Source of the DNA: Cryphonectria parasitica EP155
Lineage: Eukaryota; Ascomycota; Sordariomycetes; Diaporthales; Cryphonectriaceae
Assembly: GCF_011745365.1 (NCBI RefSeq)
Contig: NW_024468911.1
Span: 862,759-926,758, forward strand
DNA: 64,000 nucleotides
Direction: 5' to 3'
Part shown: positions 10,956 through 22,527 of the stretch, piece after piece
How positions within the stretch are numbered: position 1 is the stretch's first letter
Layout: the number at the start of each line of letters is the position of its first letter
The notes under the pieces: model-generated
Databases searched by the model: none
Told to the model about the DNA's origin: nothing
The model's input: the letters and a program-made list of their open reading frames with translations, nothing else
Made by a program: the position numbers and the translations under genes

Positions 10956-13900
10956 AGAATATAATTTTGAGTCAATGGCACCACCATATGAGTCGCTTTC
11001 AACCACGCGACTATATTGGTGCCGTTACTATTTGCCCTTTACTTGTTACATTCCATCTCGTGGCACCTTCCTCTCCCTTAACAACATCCATCCTCTATAC
11101 TCCAGCCAAGGTCCCACACCTACACCTCTTCTTCTCCTGATAAGCTGGTGACGAGGAAACCAGCCTGTCAGAAGAGGACTTGGGCCTTCACGAGGAGAAA
11201 ACGTGCATCAAACTTGGGTCGCTGAGGGTGCCCGAAAGCTACGTTCAAATCTCAAAAGATCCCCGGACCGGACACCAATTAAACTAGATGCTGCGCTCCT
11301 ATCTGAAAAAGGAGTAGCACATCAATGATGTAACGACAAAACGATGTGACTTGAGTTATGATTGTGGTGTTTTAATCAATCTACCACGTGGTATCAACCA
11401 TGGTTGTCAACCTGGGAAAAGAAACCCATCTCGTGGCATCCTCATCGCTATAGCCATCCAAGTTTTTTTGCCGACTTCTTCTTTTGTCTTAATCTAGCAT
11501 ATCCACAACAGGACACATTGCCTGTTTATCTCTTTCCTTTTCTTCTGTTACTTCTTCTTTATCCCCCCTGCTGGCTGTCATACCCACCCAGCATGTCGGT
11601 GGTTGGCTGCAACGCTCCCTTAACCCACGCGCGCAAGGCACTACCCGATGACGGCTGCATGTCTCAACCAAAGATCGATCAGCTGTGCCATATCTCACGT
11701 GCAGGGTCTAGGCCACATTATCTGTTTTCCCCCCTGACAGCGGACGCAACTCCCATTCGGCTGCTACCGTGCTGACGACGACCCCTTACATACATGGCTT
11801 CCTCATCCGGCTAAATGGTGGGCATTCTGGTCTCATCGCTGACAAGCCTCCTGGGCAAATTAGGCGGCTCAGCGGGTAGCCTCAAGCCTTTTAAGAACCT
11901 GGGTTAAACAATCACATTTTCTCACATGTGACTTTTCCCGACTGCCTGACACGACAGGTTGCCACGGCCAAGGGAGACCACATATGAACCGGTCATATGC
12001 CACACATTGCAGCCATCTTGGACTGGAACAATTAAGTGATTGCAACAACCCAAATGTTCTTGACACGACTCAAAAATCATAAAATCTCACGGCAGGGCCA
12101 AGATTACGCGGCCGTCTGCCAGCCCAGATGTCTTCTGCGCCATCACCAGACCATCCCGACCTGACACCAACAAGGACAATTTCCTCTGTAGTCACTTTGT
12201 GATATCTATTTTTCCCCCCTTCTCACGTCCACCTGGCCCAACCAGGACGTTTTCGACCGAGAAAACCCACGGTCTCCGGCGGCTCCCACACCCGAGATTG
12301 ACCCAGGCGACCTAAGCAGGTAGTCAGGCAAAGCTACCACGCCCTTCCTATTTTTGCGTGCAACGTAACGTTGCTTCTCGAATGTTGCCATGTCACAACT
12401 ACTGCTGACGATTGCCATTATTACAACACACATTCTTGAGGCGGCGGCACGAGCAGTGACAATTTCACCGTCAATAGCAATTTCTGTTCGAGAACAGATG
12501 TCTGAACGCTGACTGGTCGGTCGGCAATAGCCTAATTCATGCATGTTCTCGATAATGTCGGCATGTTCACGGGTCGGAACCCTTTGGAGGGAAGGTCTCC
12601 GACCAAGCGTACCGCCAAGGTGTGATACAGGCACGTACCAGAAAGCCGAGATAGAACCTTATTCTGGTATGGTACTGTCATCAGTGAATGATTGGTGAGA
12701 TGGCTATGCGCAGAATTGTCGCTTCGCAAGGGATGAAAACCTCAAGATTGGCGAGCCCCGATGGACTAAGATGAGAAATTATCTCTCATGAATGAAATCC
12801 AAGTAAGTTTGATTTGATGATTCCAGCCGGCCTGCGATCTCTTATATTATTGGTGTCTTTTCAATTTTAAATATCCGATCAGCAAGGAGCACCATGGAGC
12901 CTGGGATATAGGAACTCCAGAGGAGGGGGTTCTGTATAGGTTCCAATTTCTTGATACAGATACTGCGATCCGGATGGATGCATCTCTCCAGATGTCTTCA
13001 GCATCTCGCCATCAACTGAGAGGATAGTAGTGCGATGGTCCAAATTTGGTGACCTGTGGGGACAGATCAGCTCGTTTTGATGAAAAGGCTCTCCTTTTCC
13101 GAAGCCATGATGGACTTCTGCCAGGCCTCTCATCACCCAGCAGAACCATTCTCAGTCACCTGAAGGAAGCATTCTTGTTTTCAGCTTGTGCAATCTGTGC
13201 AGACTGAACAGCCATGGAAAGCGCTTTTGTTCGGATATGTGTGAGGCCAATTGCAGATTCATTAACATAATTCAAGCACTATTGACCAGAGACATCACTG
13301 ACATCTGCTATCAGTCGGTATGACAGTGCCGAGATATGATGGAAGTCTTGACTCTCAATTAGTGTTATCACGAATCGAAAGCAATAGCAGCATCTGAAAG
13401 AGAAGAAAAATAAGAAGAATTAGAACCAATCTCCTCGGCCTCTGGTTCCATGGCAGTATTCATGCTGGCCAATTATAGTGCTCGTAAACTTGTTATGTTG
13501 ATGCTCAGCCGACTATCTTTCAACCGACCACGACATTGATAGCTTGCATGGAGATGACCATCCTTCTGTTACTCAAGTATCTTTCTTTCCATAGCATCGT
13601 TTCGGATTCCGCTGAGAAGATAGAGAGGTTATGCGACAGCTAAAAAGAGTGACCACTCCCAGCTGACTGGAAACGGCTGTGGCCTATATAGCTGCGTAGA
13701 CGGTCAGACTCACACGGAGGTGCACTTGAGTGAGCTTTTCGGTGCATGATCTGGTAATTTCTTCAGAATTCTGTCCTGGTACGATACACTGCCATTATCA
13801 TGTCATCGGATCCGCTCCTACCCTGATAATTCCTCTCAACCATGTGCGTGAAGAACGTCCATATTACGCTCTTTCCTACACTGATACATATCGTATGTCA

Positions 13901-16900
13901 GCAACCAAATGCAATGATTCCATATTGGCTGGAGCAACCTCGAGGTTCCGTCTCTTTCCTATGGCCAAACCAATTTTTACCGATGGCGTTTCGAAGGACA
14001 CCTCATCTTCCATCGACACCAGTGTGACGGTTGTTAGTATGTAGCCACTCGTATGAAAGCTTCGTTTCACATACTAATGTCACAGTCTACATGAAGATCA
14101 TGTAAGACCTCGTGATCAAGTTCCAAACATATGACTAGGTTCAAGACTAGAAAAGAGCGAGAGACGATTGAGAAATAATTGCATCACGAGGACCGCACTT
14201 TCCTCCATGATCCAACCCATGTGTCATCACTAGCCTTCTGGATCTTATGCCCAGGTTGAGTACTTAACTCTGGGTCATGTCATTGAATTTAAAGTGGCCA
14301 CAGAAGACATAGGTACCTCCAGTGCCAGCAATGCTCAAAATGGGAACTCTGTCTTCGTCGTCCATTACACAGTGACCGGCTTTGATGATTTCTTTGGGAT
14401 TGCCACGCGCACAGGGCAACTCACGGGAAATTTAGCCCATTACTTTGAATAAATACATGTATGGAGACAGAAACAATTTCTTCAAATCCTTGAGCTATTG
14501 CAGGACAGCGTCGTAGGTCACCCTATGGACCCGAGATGTCACACAGTTGGTGCCATGAAATCTGGGGAGATTGGTGGCAGCAGGCAAGATGTTGGACAGT
14601 TGCACATTGCGATCCTATTTGGAAAATGATCGAGGGGGATATATTGTCACACTTTGATCGTTGTATTATTCGGTGATGAAAACCTGGCATCTTCAAGTCT
14701 ATGCCGAGGACTCATGGGAAGTAAATAGTATTATACCGCCTGAATGTCGTCGAGTAGACCTCGCACCGGAACCTTCTATCTTCGACAGATTACGAGTCAT
14801 ATAAGGTGTTTCTTAGAGATTTTAGGGGACCGCGCCCTACAGGTGGGATTCTGGATGTATCACTGAGGCTGAAATTGCCGAGACATTCATGAATGAACAG
14901 CGACTTTGCCTTCCTAACATGAAGTCTATATTAATTACTCTAAACAATTTAGGATCAACTCAATGAATCGAAAGACGAGGACTTTTCCGGACCTGGGGAA
15001 TTAAGTAAACTCAAATACTGAGGGGAAAGGTATAAGAGTAGGTCTGACACACCAGGCATATTTACAGGAAGCTTTTCTATGATAATGTCGACTATGATGA
15101 GTTGTACTTAAGTAAGCTACCTTTCCATATCAGTCTACGGCGTCCAAGTTAGAACGAAAACGGCTCTACATGTAGTGTTCTGGTGCGATGAGATGGCGTT
15201 GGCAATGTTGTATTATGTCTAAAAGCTGTTGTCGGCGCCCTCCCCTTATGTAGGCCTGGACACGATAGAGTTCTGTGCACTGCGGCATATGCTTAGGACG
15301 TCAAGCTATTTTCTTTTTAAAGTGTACCGACTCTTATGATTCAAGTATAATCATGAGCTTTGTATCAACCAAGTTGACTGTCATCAACGATAGGAGACAA
15401 ATTTTGTCCTAATTACCTCATCCTAACTTATCCTATCGACAGGATCCAGTGAGCTTCCTCCTTATTTCCTACTCTATGCGCCCGAGTACCCGGTTAACAC
15501 CTTCGCAGGCCTGTAGAATTCGCTCAGCACCTTACGCCGTAATCTAAACCACATCTAGAAAACTTGAAAACTTGGAAAAATTGTTGCTACCGCAGCAGTA
15601 CTTCACAGATACATGTCGCTTTCTATACGAAGAACTAACAGGTGGCCCAGTGCATAAGCTTTTTCCTTCTCCTCTTTCTCCTGTGTGGCAGCAAATGTAG
15701 AGCTGTACAGGTGGATTGCCAAGGTAGATCATGGCACTGTAGCATCGCATTGACCGGCTTGGAGAAGCCGGAGGAAGCGAGCCTTGAGATAAAGAACAAG
15801 CCCGCCTTGCATGCAATCACAGTCTCGGGTTCACATGAGCAAGGGGCAAAGGTGACGCATGTGGGTATCTGTCAGGACTTCACAGCCACCGCTGTGACTC
15901 ATGAGTTGTGTTCAGATCCCAACGACAGCATCATCTGAGGGTTTGAAGGTGTCGCCAGGCTGGACGCCCAGGCAACCACAAATCTATGAGGTATTACGGT
16001 GGACAGGACTTATCGCGCCTCCACAACGGCTCATACCCTCGTAAAGCACCCGTCACAGGGAAGAACGTTTTTATTCTCTGGAAAGACTACAAATCCAACA
16101 CACACTGTTTCTATCACATCGATACTTCTAATGGCACGCACGCAGGCAAGCAGGGACCACCTGTCAACCCCACCCCGTCCATTTCCTGCAGCCAGCCGAT
16201 CGTGATATATCACGCACGACACTCGTCATGCAAGTAGGTTACATCGTGACGAGCCAATCAGGCCAAGCAAGCAACCATGTCTACATCTGTTGATCCTCAG
16301 ACGGGGGGTTGTTCCAGACCCGGCACGCACAGCCAAGTTTCAAAAGTGGATTTTGGTGGTGGGCTATGCTAACATTCTCACTCATCATCTATCACCTCAC
16401 ATGCAACCAGGTCATCTGATTCGACAGTGCGCAGGAGGCGTCCTGGACACATGGGGGTCCGTCCTCCGCGCACGGTAATAAGCAAACGATGTTTTGTTCC
16501 CTCCCCCCCCTCCCCCTCCCACCAGTTCTCAATAGCGAGATCCATCCTAGCCGACCTCTTCAGCAGCGGCAGCAGGGATAAGGCAAGCATTCCGCGTGAG
16601 ACGGGTGTGCAGATGAGCCAAGGAAAGGGTGGTGGGGAACTTTGGAAAAAAGAGGGTGGGGTGGGTGGGTGACTTCATGAAAAGTGCTAGGTCATGTTTT
16701 GTTTGCGAGTTCTTTTTCTTCTTCTTTTCCTTCTGGTTCTTTAAAGCACAGCAGGGCTGTCAGCAGACCGTGGAGGGGGCTTGCTGACCGGGCTTGTGTG
16801 ACATTCCGAGGTAGAACAGAGAGAGAAAATATCATGAGGGTCATCTTTTGCGCCCTAATGACAGCGTTCCGTAGACAGCTCAGATTTGGGACAAAACACG

Positions 16901-18106
16901 AGATAGGGAAGTAGGAATGGAAAAGGAAAGTACACAGTATAACAGATACAAAAAGGCAAAGATAGCGAGGGAAGAGAAATGGAAGATGGAGCTGAGATTT
17001 CCGCACAGGTGACGTATACGAGATGCGTCATGCATGCTGAGTACCTCCTCCAGTTTGTAGCACGGGGAACATCCCATGTAGTGATTGAGTAAAAGCCCGT
17101 ATCCCGATTAAACGCCGTGGCGGAACCCACATTTCCTTTTTGTTTTTATTGTTGTGTATATAATAACCTAACCAACGGGCGGCAACAATTTTATTGACTT
17201 AATTTTTTTTTTTAAAAAAAAAAGGAACCAGAGAGATAACAGGTGGGGTCCAGAGATTTGCGTTAAAGTTACCATGGTATCGATGGAGAAGGTGGACGGA
17301 TGATGGCGAGATTGTTCTCCCCAGATTGAGAGTGGTACGGCTTGGAGATCTGGCGGGTGGCCAGGCGAGAATATATACATAGTACCAGGTATGCATGTTG
17401 TCCATCTGCCCAGACCCTTGTGCAACTTGTGTGGGGATACGACCAATGGTCTGCACTGAAAACAAAGACGAACATGTTACCATCTTTACTCTAGACTCGA
17501 TCTGATTACCATCTGGAAAGTGTCGATATGACATTCAAAAGTGTCTTCTTGGCCAAGGGGGAGGTCCAAGCAATGTGTCCATGTCTCTTTCTTTTTCTTT
17601 TTCCCCGTGTCTCGACTAAGGTATCTTTTTCTCGCGCTGACTTCTTTATCTATAGTCGAGACCTTTTTTGCGTGTGTCACTAGGTGCGCCCCGTCCCTAG
17701 GTCGACTGACCCGTCTGCGAACGAACGGAGCTTCGGATGGAGCCTAGGGGCGTTTGTAGAGGAGGTGGGGAGAAAGAGACGATTGGTTACAAACACCCAC
17801 ATGACGGGGCCCCTTGCCCTGGACTTGCATCGGGACGAAAAGGAGATCCACCCACCCCACAGACGCACACACTTCAAACGACCGTTGTGTGTACTTTGGT
17901 CTGTGTGTGCGTGCGTGCGTGCGTGAAAGTGCGCTTTCGGGAGACAATATGTCGACAGAGGGGTGTAGTATGTAAATTATCACTGGTAAAGTACTTGGCT
18001 ATACGAGGGGGAGGGAGTGTGTGCGTATGTCGCAGATATATGTTAATTACTTGATGTACAGAGAAAAGAAAGAAAAGAAAAGGGCAAGGCAACCAGAAAA
18101 GAAAAA

Positions 18107-18130
18107 GAGAGAGAGAGAGAGAGAGAGAGA
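18107..18130. repeat. GA dinucleotide microsatellite
   Basis: Twelve uninterrupted GA units on the + strand within the gene-poor region downstream of medA, next to other purine-rich sequence. It is probably a simple slippage repeat. Confidence 0.9.
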
Positions 18131-19117
18131 AGGGTGGGCATGACATTGGTCACAGCCCCCCTCCCTTCTCACAGGATGGGTGACTTGTATCACGCAGCCT
18201 GTTCGCTGCCAGGGGCTCGGGTTAGCTGGGCTGGTCCGTCGCAGTCAAAAGACAGGAATTTTTCTTCTTTCTTCTTTCGTCTTCTATCTCTTTCTCTCTC
18301 GACTTGATCAAACGCTTGACTTGCGTCGCCGTGTGGCGGACCTGACATCAAAAAGTCGGACCCTGCAGGAAGGAGGCGTGCTGTTGCTCGGCTGGCGCGC
18401 TTCGCTCTCTATGACTCCATCGTGTTTTTATCACTGTCGAAAAGTACTTGGTACTTATGGAGGGAGGGTGACATGAAAAGAGATAAGGAATAAGGAAAGA
18501 GAGGGTACGTTCTGCAATCCTGTCCTGTCCTGTCTTTCATCTTATTTGCTACATGAGGTAATAATAATTCATCATAAATGATTTCTAGAACTGCATAAAT
18601 ATTGCCTTGTCAAGATGCACTATAACACAAAACGAACAACCGTCTCAGAATTTTTTTGAAGAAAGTAATCTCGTTCCTATACTCATTACTATGTGAATAT
18701 TGATCAATCCAAACATCAAGGTACGTACTACGTTAGGTAGGTATCTCTGTCAAAAGTTTCGCCTCTTCGTGTTCCCGTATGTTGCCTTTCATCTCCCTGC
18801 CCCTTCACTCTATCATTTCACTTGTTACACTTCCTTAAACCCCCAAAATAGAGAAGAAAAAGAAAAAGGGAAAAAGAGCAAAAAAAAAATTACACCCATC
18901 ACCATGTCCTGTCTCCCCCCCCCCCCTCCCACCCTCCTCCAAAACCTCCCGCCCCTTTGAATCCCCAGCAACGCCAGAAGTAACTTTCTAACCACCTATT
19001 GTTGTTGTTGCTGTCGTTGTTCTTGCCCACTCTTCTTTCTATGTGTGTGGTCTCTCCACCTTGACCCCCTCCCCCTTGTTCCCCCCTCCTTGTCCTTTAC
19101 AACCCTTGCCTCCTTCT

Positions 19118-19150
19118 CCTCCTCCTCCTCCTCCTCCTCCTCCTCCTCCT
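19118..19150. repeat. CCT trinucleotide repeat just after the medA stop codon
   Basis: Eleven CCT units on the + strand begin ten bases beyond the medA stop codon. In the medA transcript this reads as (AGG)11 at the very start of the 3' UTR, so the mRNA would carry a G-rich tract able in principle to form a quadruplex. Confidence 0.9.
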
Positions 19151-19159
19151 GATTTGATC

Positions 19160-19380
19160 TCATGCCCTCTGGCTGGCCACATCCCCGTATCCATAATCAT
19201 ACCCTCCACCACGAGAAGTACCATAAGTACCAGTCGTGTCAGATATGGAATTCATACTGTACTCCCACCTGCCAGCAGCAGCCGCCGCCTGAGCAGCCGC
19301 CTGAGCCTGTGCCTGCTGTTGATGATGGCTTGTTGTACCCTGCGCCGTCGACATGCTGTAGTGGCCACCCCCAAGGCCAC

Positions 19381-19433
<53 letters not shown>

Positions 19434-22400
19434 GAGGATCTTGTGGGGTCATATGTCGTGGCAGGGATGGCAGATAAGCGGAGTGCCGAGCTGGGGTTGG
19501 GCGAGGCCGTCTTGATGATACCTCCTCCGCCTCCTCCTGTGGGCGACATGGCACGGGTGCTCACGTCACGCCACGACGAGTGCATGGCCCCTGTCAGCGA
19601 GCGAGGCGAAGGGATGGTATCTGAAATGGAGCCGTGGTGCGACAGGCCTGCGCTGCTCATGTAGCCTTCTGCAGTACTTCCTGTGGTCGGGGTTGGTGGT
19701 GGCGGCACGCCGTAGGTTGTACCGACGCTGACGGGCGTCAGTAGACTTGTGTTGTTGGCCGTGTGGTTGGACTGCGAGGAAGGGTTGTTGCTTGTGGTGA
19801 TCATGGACTGGTGCGAGATGGTGGACGAGGGCGAGGCGCTGTACTTTGAGATGATCTTCTTGAGGGCCGGGGCTAGGATCTTCCAGGGGAACACCTTGAC
19901 GTCCTTCTCGATGTTCCTAGGCTTGGGGTTCCCAAACCCCATGATGATCTTGAAGAAGTCCTCCGACTCTGCCTTTGCCTTGCTGACCGTCAGGGGCTTG
20001 AACCCTTCGAGGTTGCGCCGGATGCGGTTCTTTTCCTCGACCGTGAACCTGTTGGGGGCCGCGACGAGCTGTTCCAGCAGGTGAATCGTGTCCACCGAGG
20101 TGACAAAACAGTCCTGCTTCTCCTCCCACCAGATGCAGCTGATGTAAATGTTGTTGGGGGGCCGATCGTTGACGGGGACCGCGCGGAACGTCGCGTTCAG
20201 CCTGTTGCCGTTCTGAGACCTCTTGAACATGACGATCCGCCTCTTGTTCTCCCACTCCTCCTCTGTCCAGCTGGTGGCCATGGTCTCCAGGTTGCCCTGG
20301 ATATTCAGGACGGCCTTGTGGTGCGTCGCAAAGGGTGGGTAGCCCGATCCACCAAGCCCAAGTCCTGAACCGCTCTGAGGAAGACTTGTCGTGCGCACAA
20401 GGGTCGGTGGTCCGCCGCTGGGCATGGGCAAAGAGGGCGTCAGGCTCGGCCTCGTGATGGAGGTGTGATGATGTTGATGATGGTGAGCAGCGGCGGCGGC
20501 GGCGGCGGCGGCGGCTGCAGCAACAGCAGAGGAGGAGGAGGAGGAGGAGTATCCTGCGCTTCGACCACCATCGAGGATGCCACCTCCGCCATAGCCGCCC
20601 CAGCCTCCTCCTGCTCCTCCCGAGAAGTGATGGGGCGAGCGCAGCGAGGTAGGGCTCCTCTGGTGGTAGGGGTGGTGATGGGAAGGGTTATGGTGGTGCG
20701 CATAGTTGTTGGAGGTGCGGTAGGCGTGAAGCATCGTGTCATTACTCTGGCCGTATCCTGCGGCAGTCCCGAAATTTGTCGTCGTTGTCGTCGACTGGAC
20801 AGGATTCACCTGCAACTGGGACCCTCCAGCCGAGGCCACAGCTGAAGGAGGGGGAGGATAGCCATAAGTATTTGTAGAAGGGTCCACAGCGGCAGCGGCA
20901 GCAATGTCGACATCGTGATGTTGTTGGTGGTGATGCTGCTGCTGCTGCTGGTGATGGTGATGATGATGTTGACGGTGACCCGCCAGCTCATGTGCTCCGG
21001 GAAGATGTTCAGTCGTGGTAGGGCTGGTGGTGGCGCTCGTGCGGACGGTCAGTGACGGAGGAGGACTGTTGACCTGAAGAACAGACGCCTCGTGCTCATG
21101 TGACGGCGGACTCCGGGTCGCACTCCTCCGCGTGATGGACTCGTCATGTGGACTGTTCCTCTCTCCTGCCGCTCCACCACCACCACCACTTGATACTGCT
21201 GCTTCGCCTCCCGCGTCTGTATATGTAAAGGACCCCGCCGACCCGACCCGTGCGAGCTCGTTCCCGTCTGGGCTCTCAATCACCACCGTCAGCGGCACCC
21301 GCGTTGTCGTCTGCCACCCCGTCACCATGAACGGCGGTGCCTCCGCCGTCACGCAGTACGTACAGCCCCCACCAGCATCCTGTGACTCCTTGAGGATCTG
21401 CGCTGGTGTCTTTTGGGGCGCATCGCCAAAGAGAACCCAGGCAAAGGGTGTCGTCGTCGTCAGAGACAGGAGATCGTACTGGCCTGAGATGCGCAGCGAG
21501 ACTTTGGTGCCGCTGGGCCCTGCGCTGGGCTGTGTGAGCCCCTGAGACGAGAAGCCTGACGACGAGGAGGAGAGGCTGAAGCTGTAGGGACTCTGGTGGT
21601 GGCTGTTGGCCGCGACCGCTGCTGCGTTGTTGGCCACGTAGGCCAGCTGGTTCATCTGTGAGGCCGCATTTTCTGTCTGCTGCTGAAGGCTGCCCTGCGG
21701 GAGGGTCTGGGGACTGTACTGGCCATACGAAGACTCTGGAAACCCTGTGAAGTTGGCGAAAAAAAGAAGAACAAATTAATCCAAAATTCATAAAACACTC
21801 AGGAAAGGGTTTTTCTTTTCTTTCTTCTTTTTTTCTTTTTTAGGGGGGAAAAAAAAACCAAGAAAGAGGAAACCTTGCGAGATCTTGTTTACAAAATTCT
21901 GGAAAGTTTATAAACAAGCAAATGGTATACAGAAAAGAATTGCCAAGGAAAAGACACAACAAACACAACACAATGGGAGCTCTCACCGTGCATTTGGGGC
22001 GGATGAGGCTTGTATGCCGCCATAGGCAGGAGGTCCGGGGACGAGCCACCTCGCAGGTCCCCCTCTCCGCCGTTGGCACGAGCTGCTGCCTCCTCTTCGT
22101 ACCGAAGAGTCACGGTATCTGGTGATTCGAGGGCCTCGGAATCGACAATGATTGGCCGTTGCGGATGATATCCCGGCTGTTTTGCATTTGTCCAAATTGT
22201 CAGCCCAAAATCCAAGCAAGAAAAGGAGGGGAAAACATAGTCAAGAGAAAAAGGGAAAGGAAAAAAAAAAAAAAAGACAGAGAGGACAAGAAAGAAAATG
22301 GACGAATCAAGCTGAGAATGGATAGACAGAATTGGAGTTTGCAGCCATTGAGTAGCGGTTTCGGAATATACAGAAAGATAAATTACATCGCATCATAATA

Positions 22401-22527
22401 TCTTTAAAGATGGAGGGGTGGGCTTGCAGGGCTACGGGGGGGAGGGGGGTTCAGGACAGGGCAACGGTTCTGTCACACTTACCTCAAACAGTTTGTACAA
22501 TGGCTGGTCCAGCTTGAGAGCAGACAT
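19160..22527 (-). CDS. medA: Medusa-type developmental regulator (MedA/Acon-3/Ren1/Acr1 family)
   Basis: Three minus-strand exons, 22527-22483 (15 codons), 22176-21987 and 21744-19160, give 939 residues. The family controls conidiophore development, conidiation pattern and adhesion or virulence in Aspergillus, Neurospora, Fusarium and Magnaporthe; it is nuclear and its biochemical mode is unclear. Recognition rests on two conserved blocks. One, about residues 159-255, reads SLRISGQYDL, PFAWVLFGDA, CTYCVTAEAPPFMVTGW and VIESPDGNELARVG. The other, about 557-715, includes NLETMATSWTEEEW, CIWWEEKQDCFVTSVDTIHL, FTVEEKNRIRRNLEGF and MGFGNPKPRNIEKDVKVFPW. The N-terminus MSALKLDQPLYKLFE followed by PGYHPQRPIIVDSEALESP also fits. 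The rest is low complexity: His/Gln runs, a poly-Ala stretch and 17 consecutive Gln near residue 849. Introns of 306 and 242 bases are longer than the local norm. The huge upstream region suggests complex regulation. Confidence 0.93.
19382..19432. repeat. CTG/CAG repeat encoding poly-Gln in MedA
   Basis: Seventeen uninterrupted CTG units on the + strand encode 17 glutamines in the C-terminal part of MedA. A pure codon repeat of this length is prone to length change between isolates. Confidence 0.95.
20491..20514. repeat. CGG repeat encoding poly-Ala in MedA
   Basis: Eight CGG units on the + strand encode alanines in MedA (reading GCC on the sense strand), followed by more Ala codons and a Ser run from GGA-type repeats at about 20531-20549. 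Confidence 0.9.

Larger units (their letters stand above)
10784..19159. other. Gene-poor region between chitinase promoter and medA 3' end
   Basis: About 8.4 kb with no convincing coding gene. Open frames are short, overlap on both strands and lack recognisable domains. The left part (11-15.5 kb) is of mixed composition; the right part (16.5-19.1 kb) is rich in simple repeats, including a GA run at 18107-18130, GTGC repeats near 17905-17922 and a C run at 18915-18926. The best small-protein candidate is the frame at 15642-15938, discussed in the findings. Confidence 0.55.
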
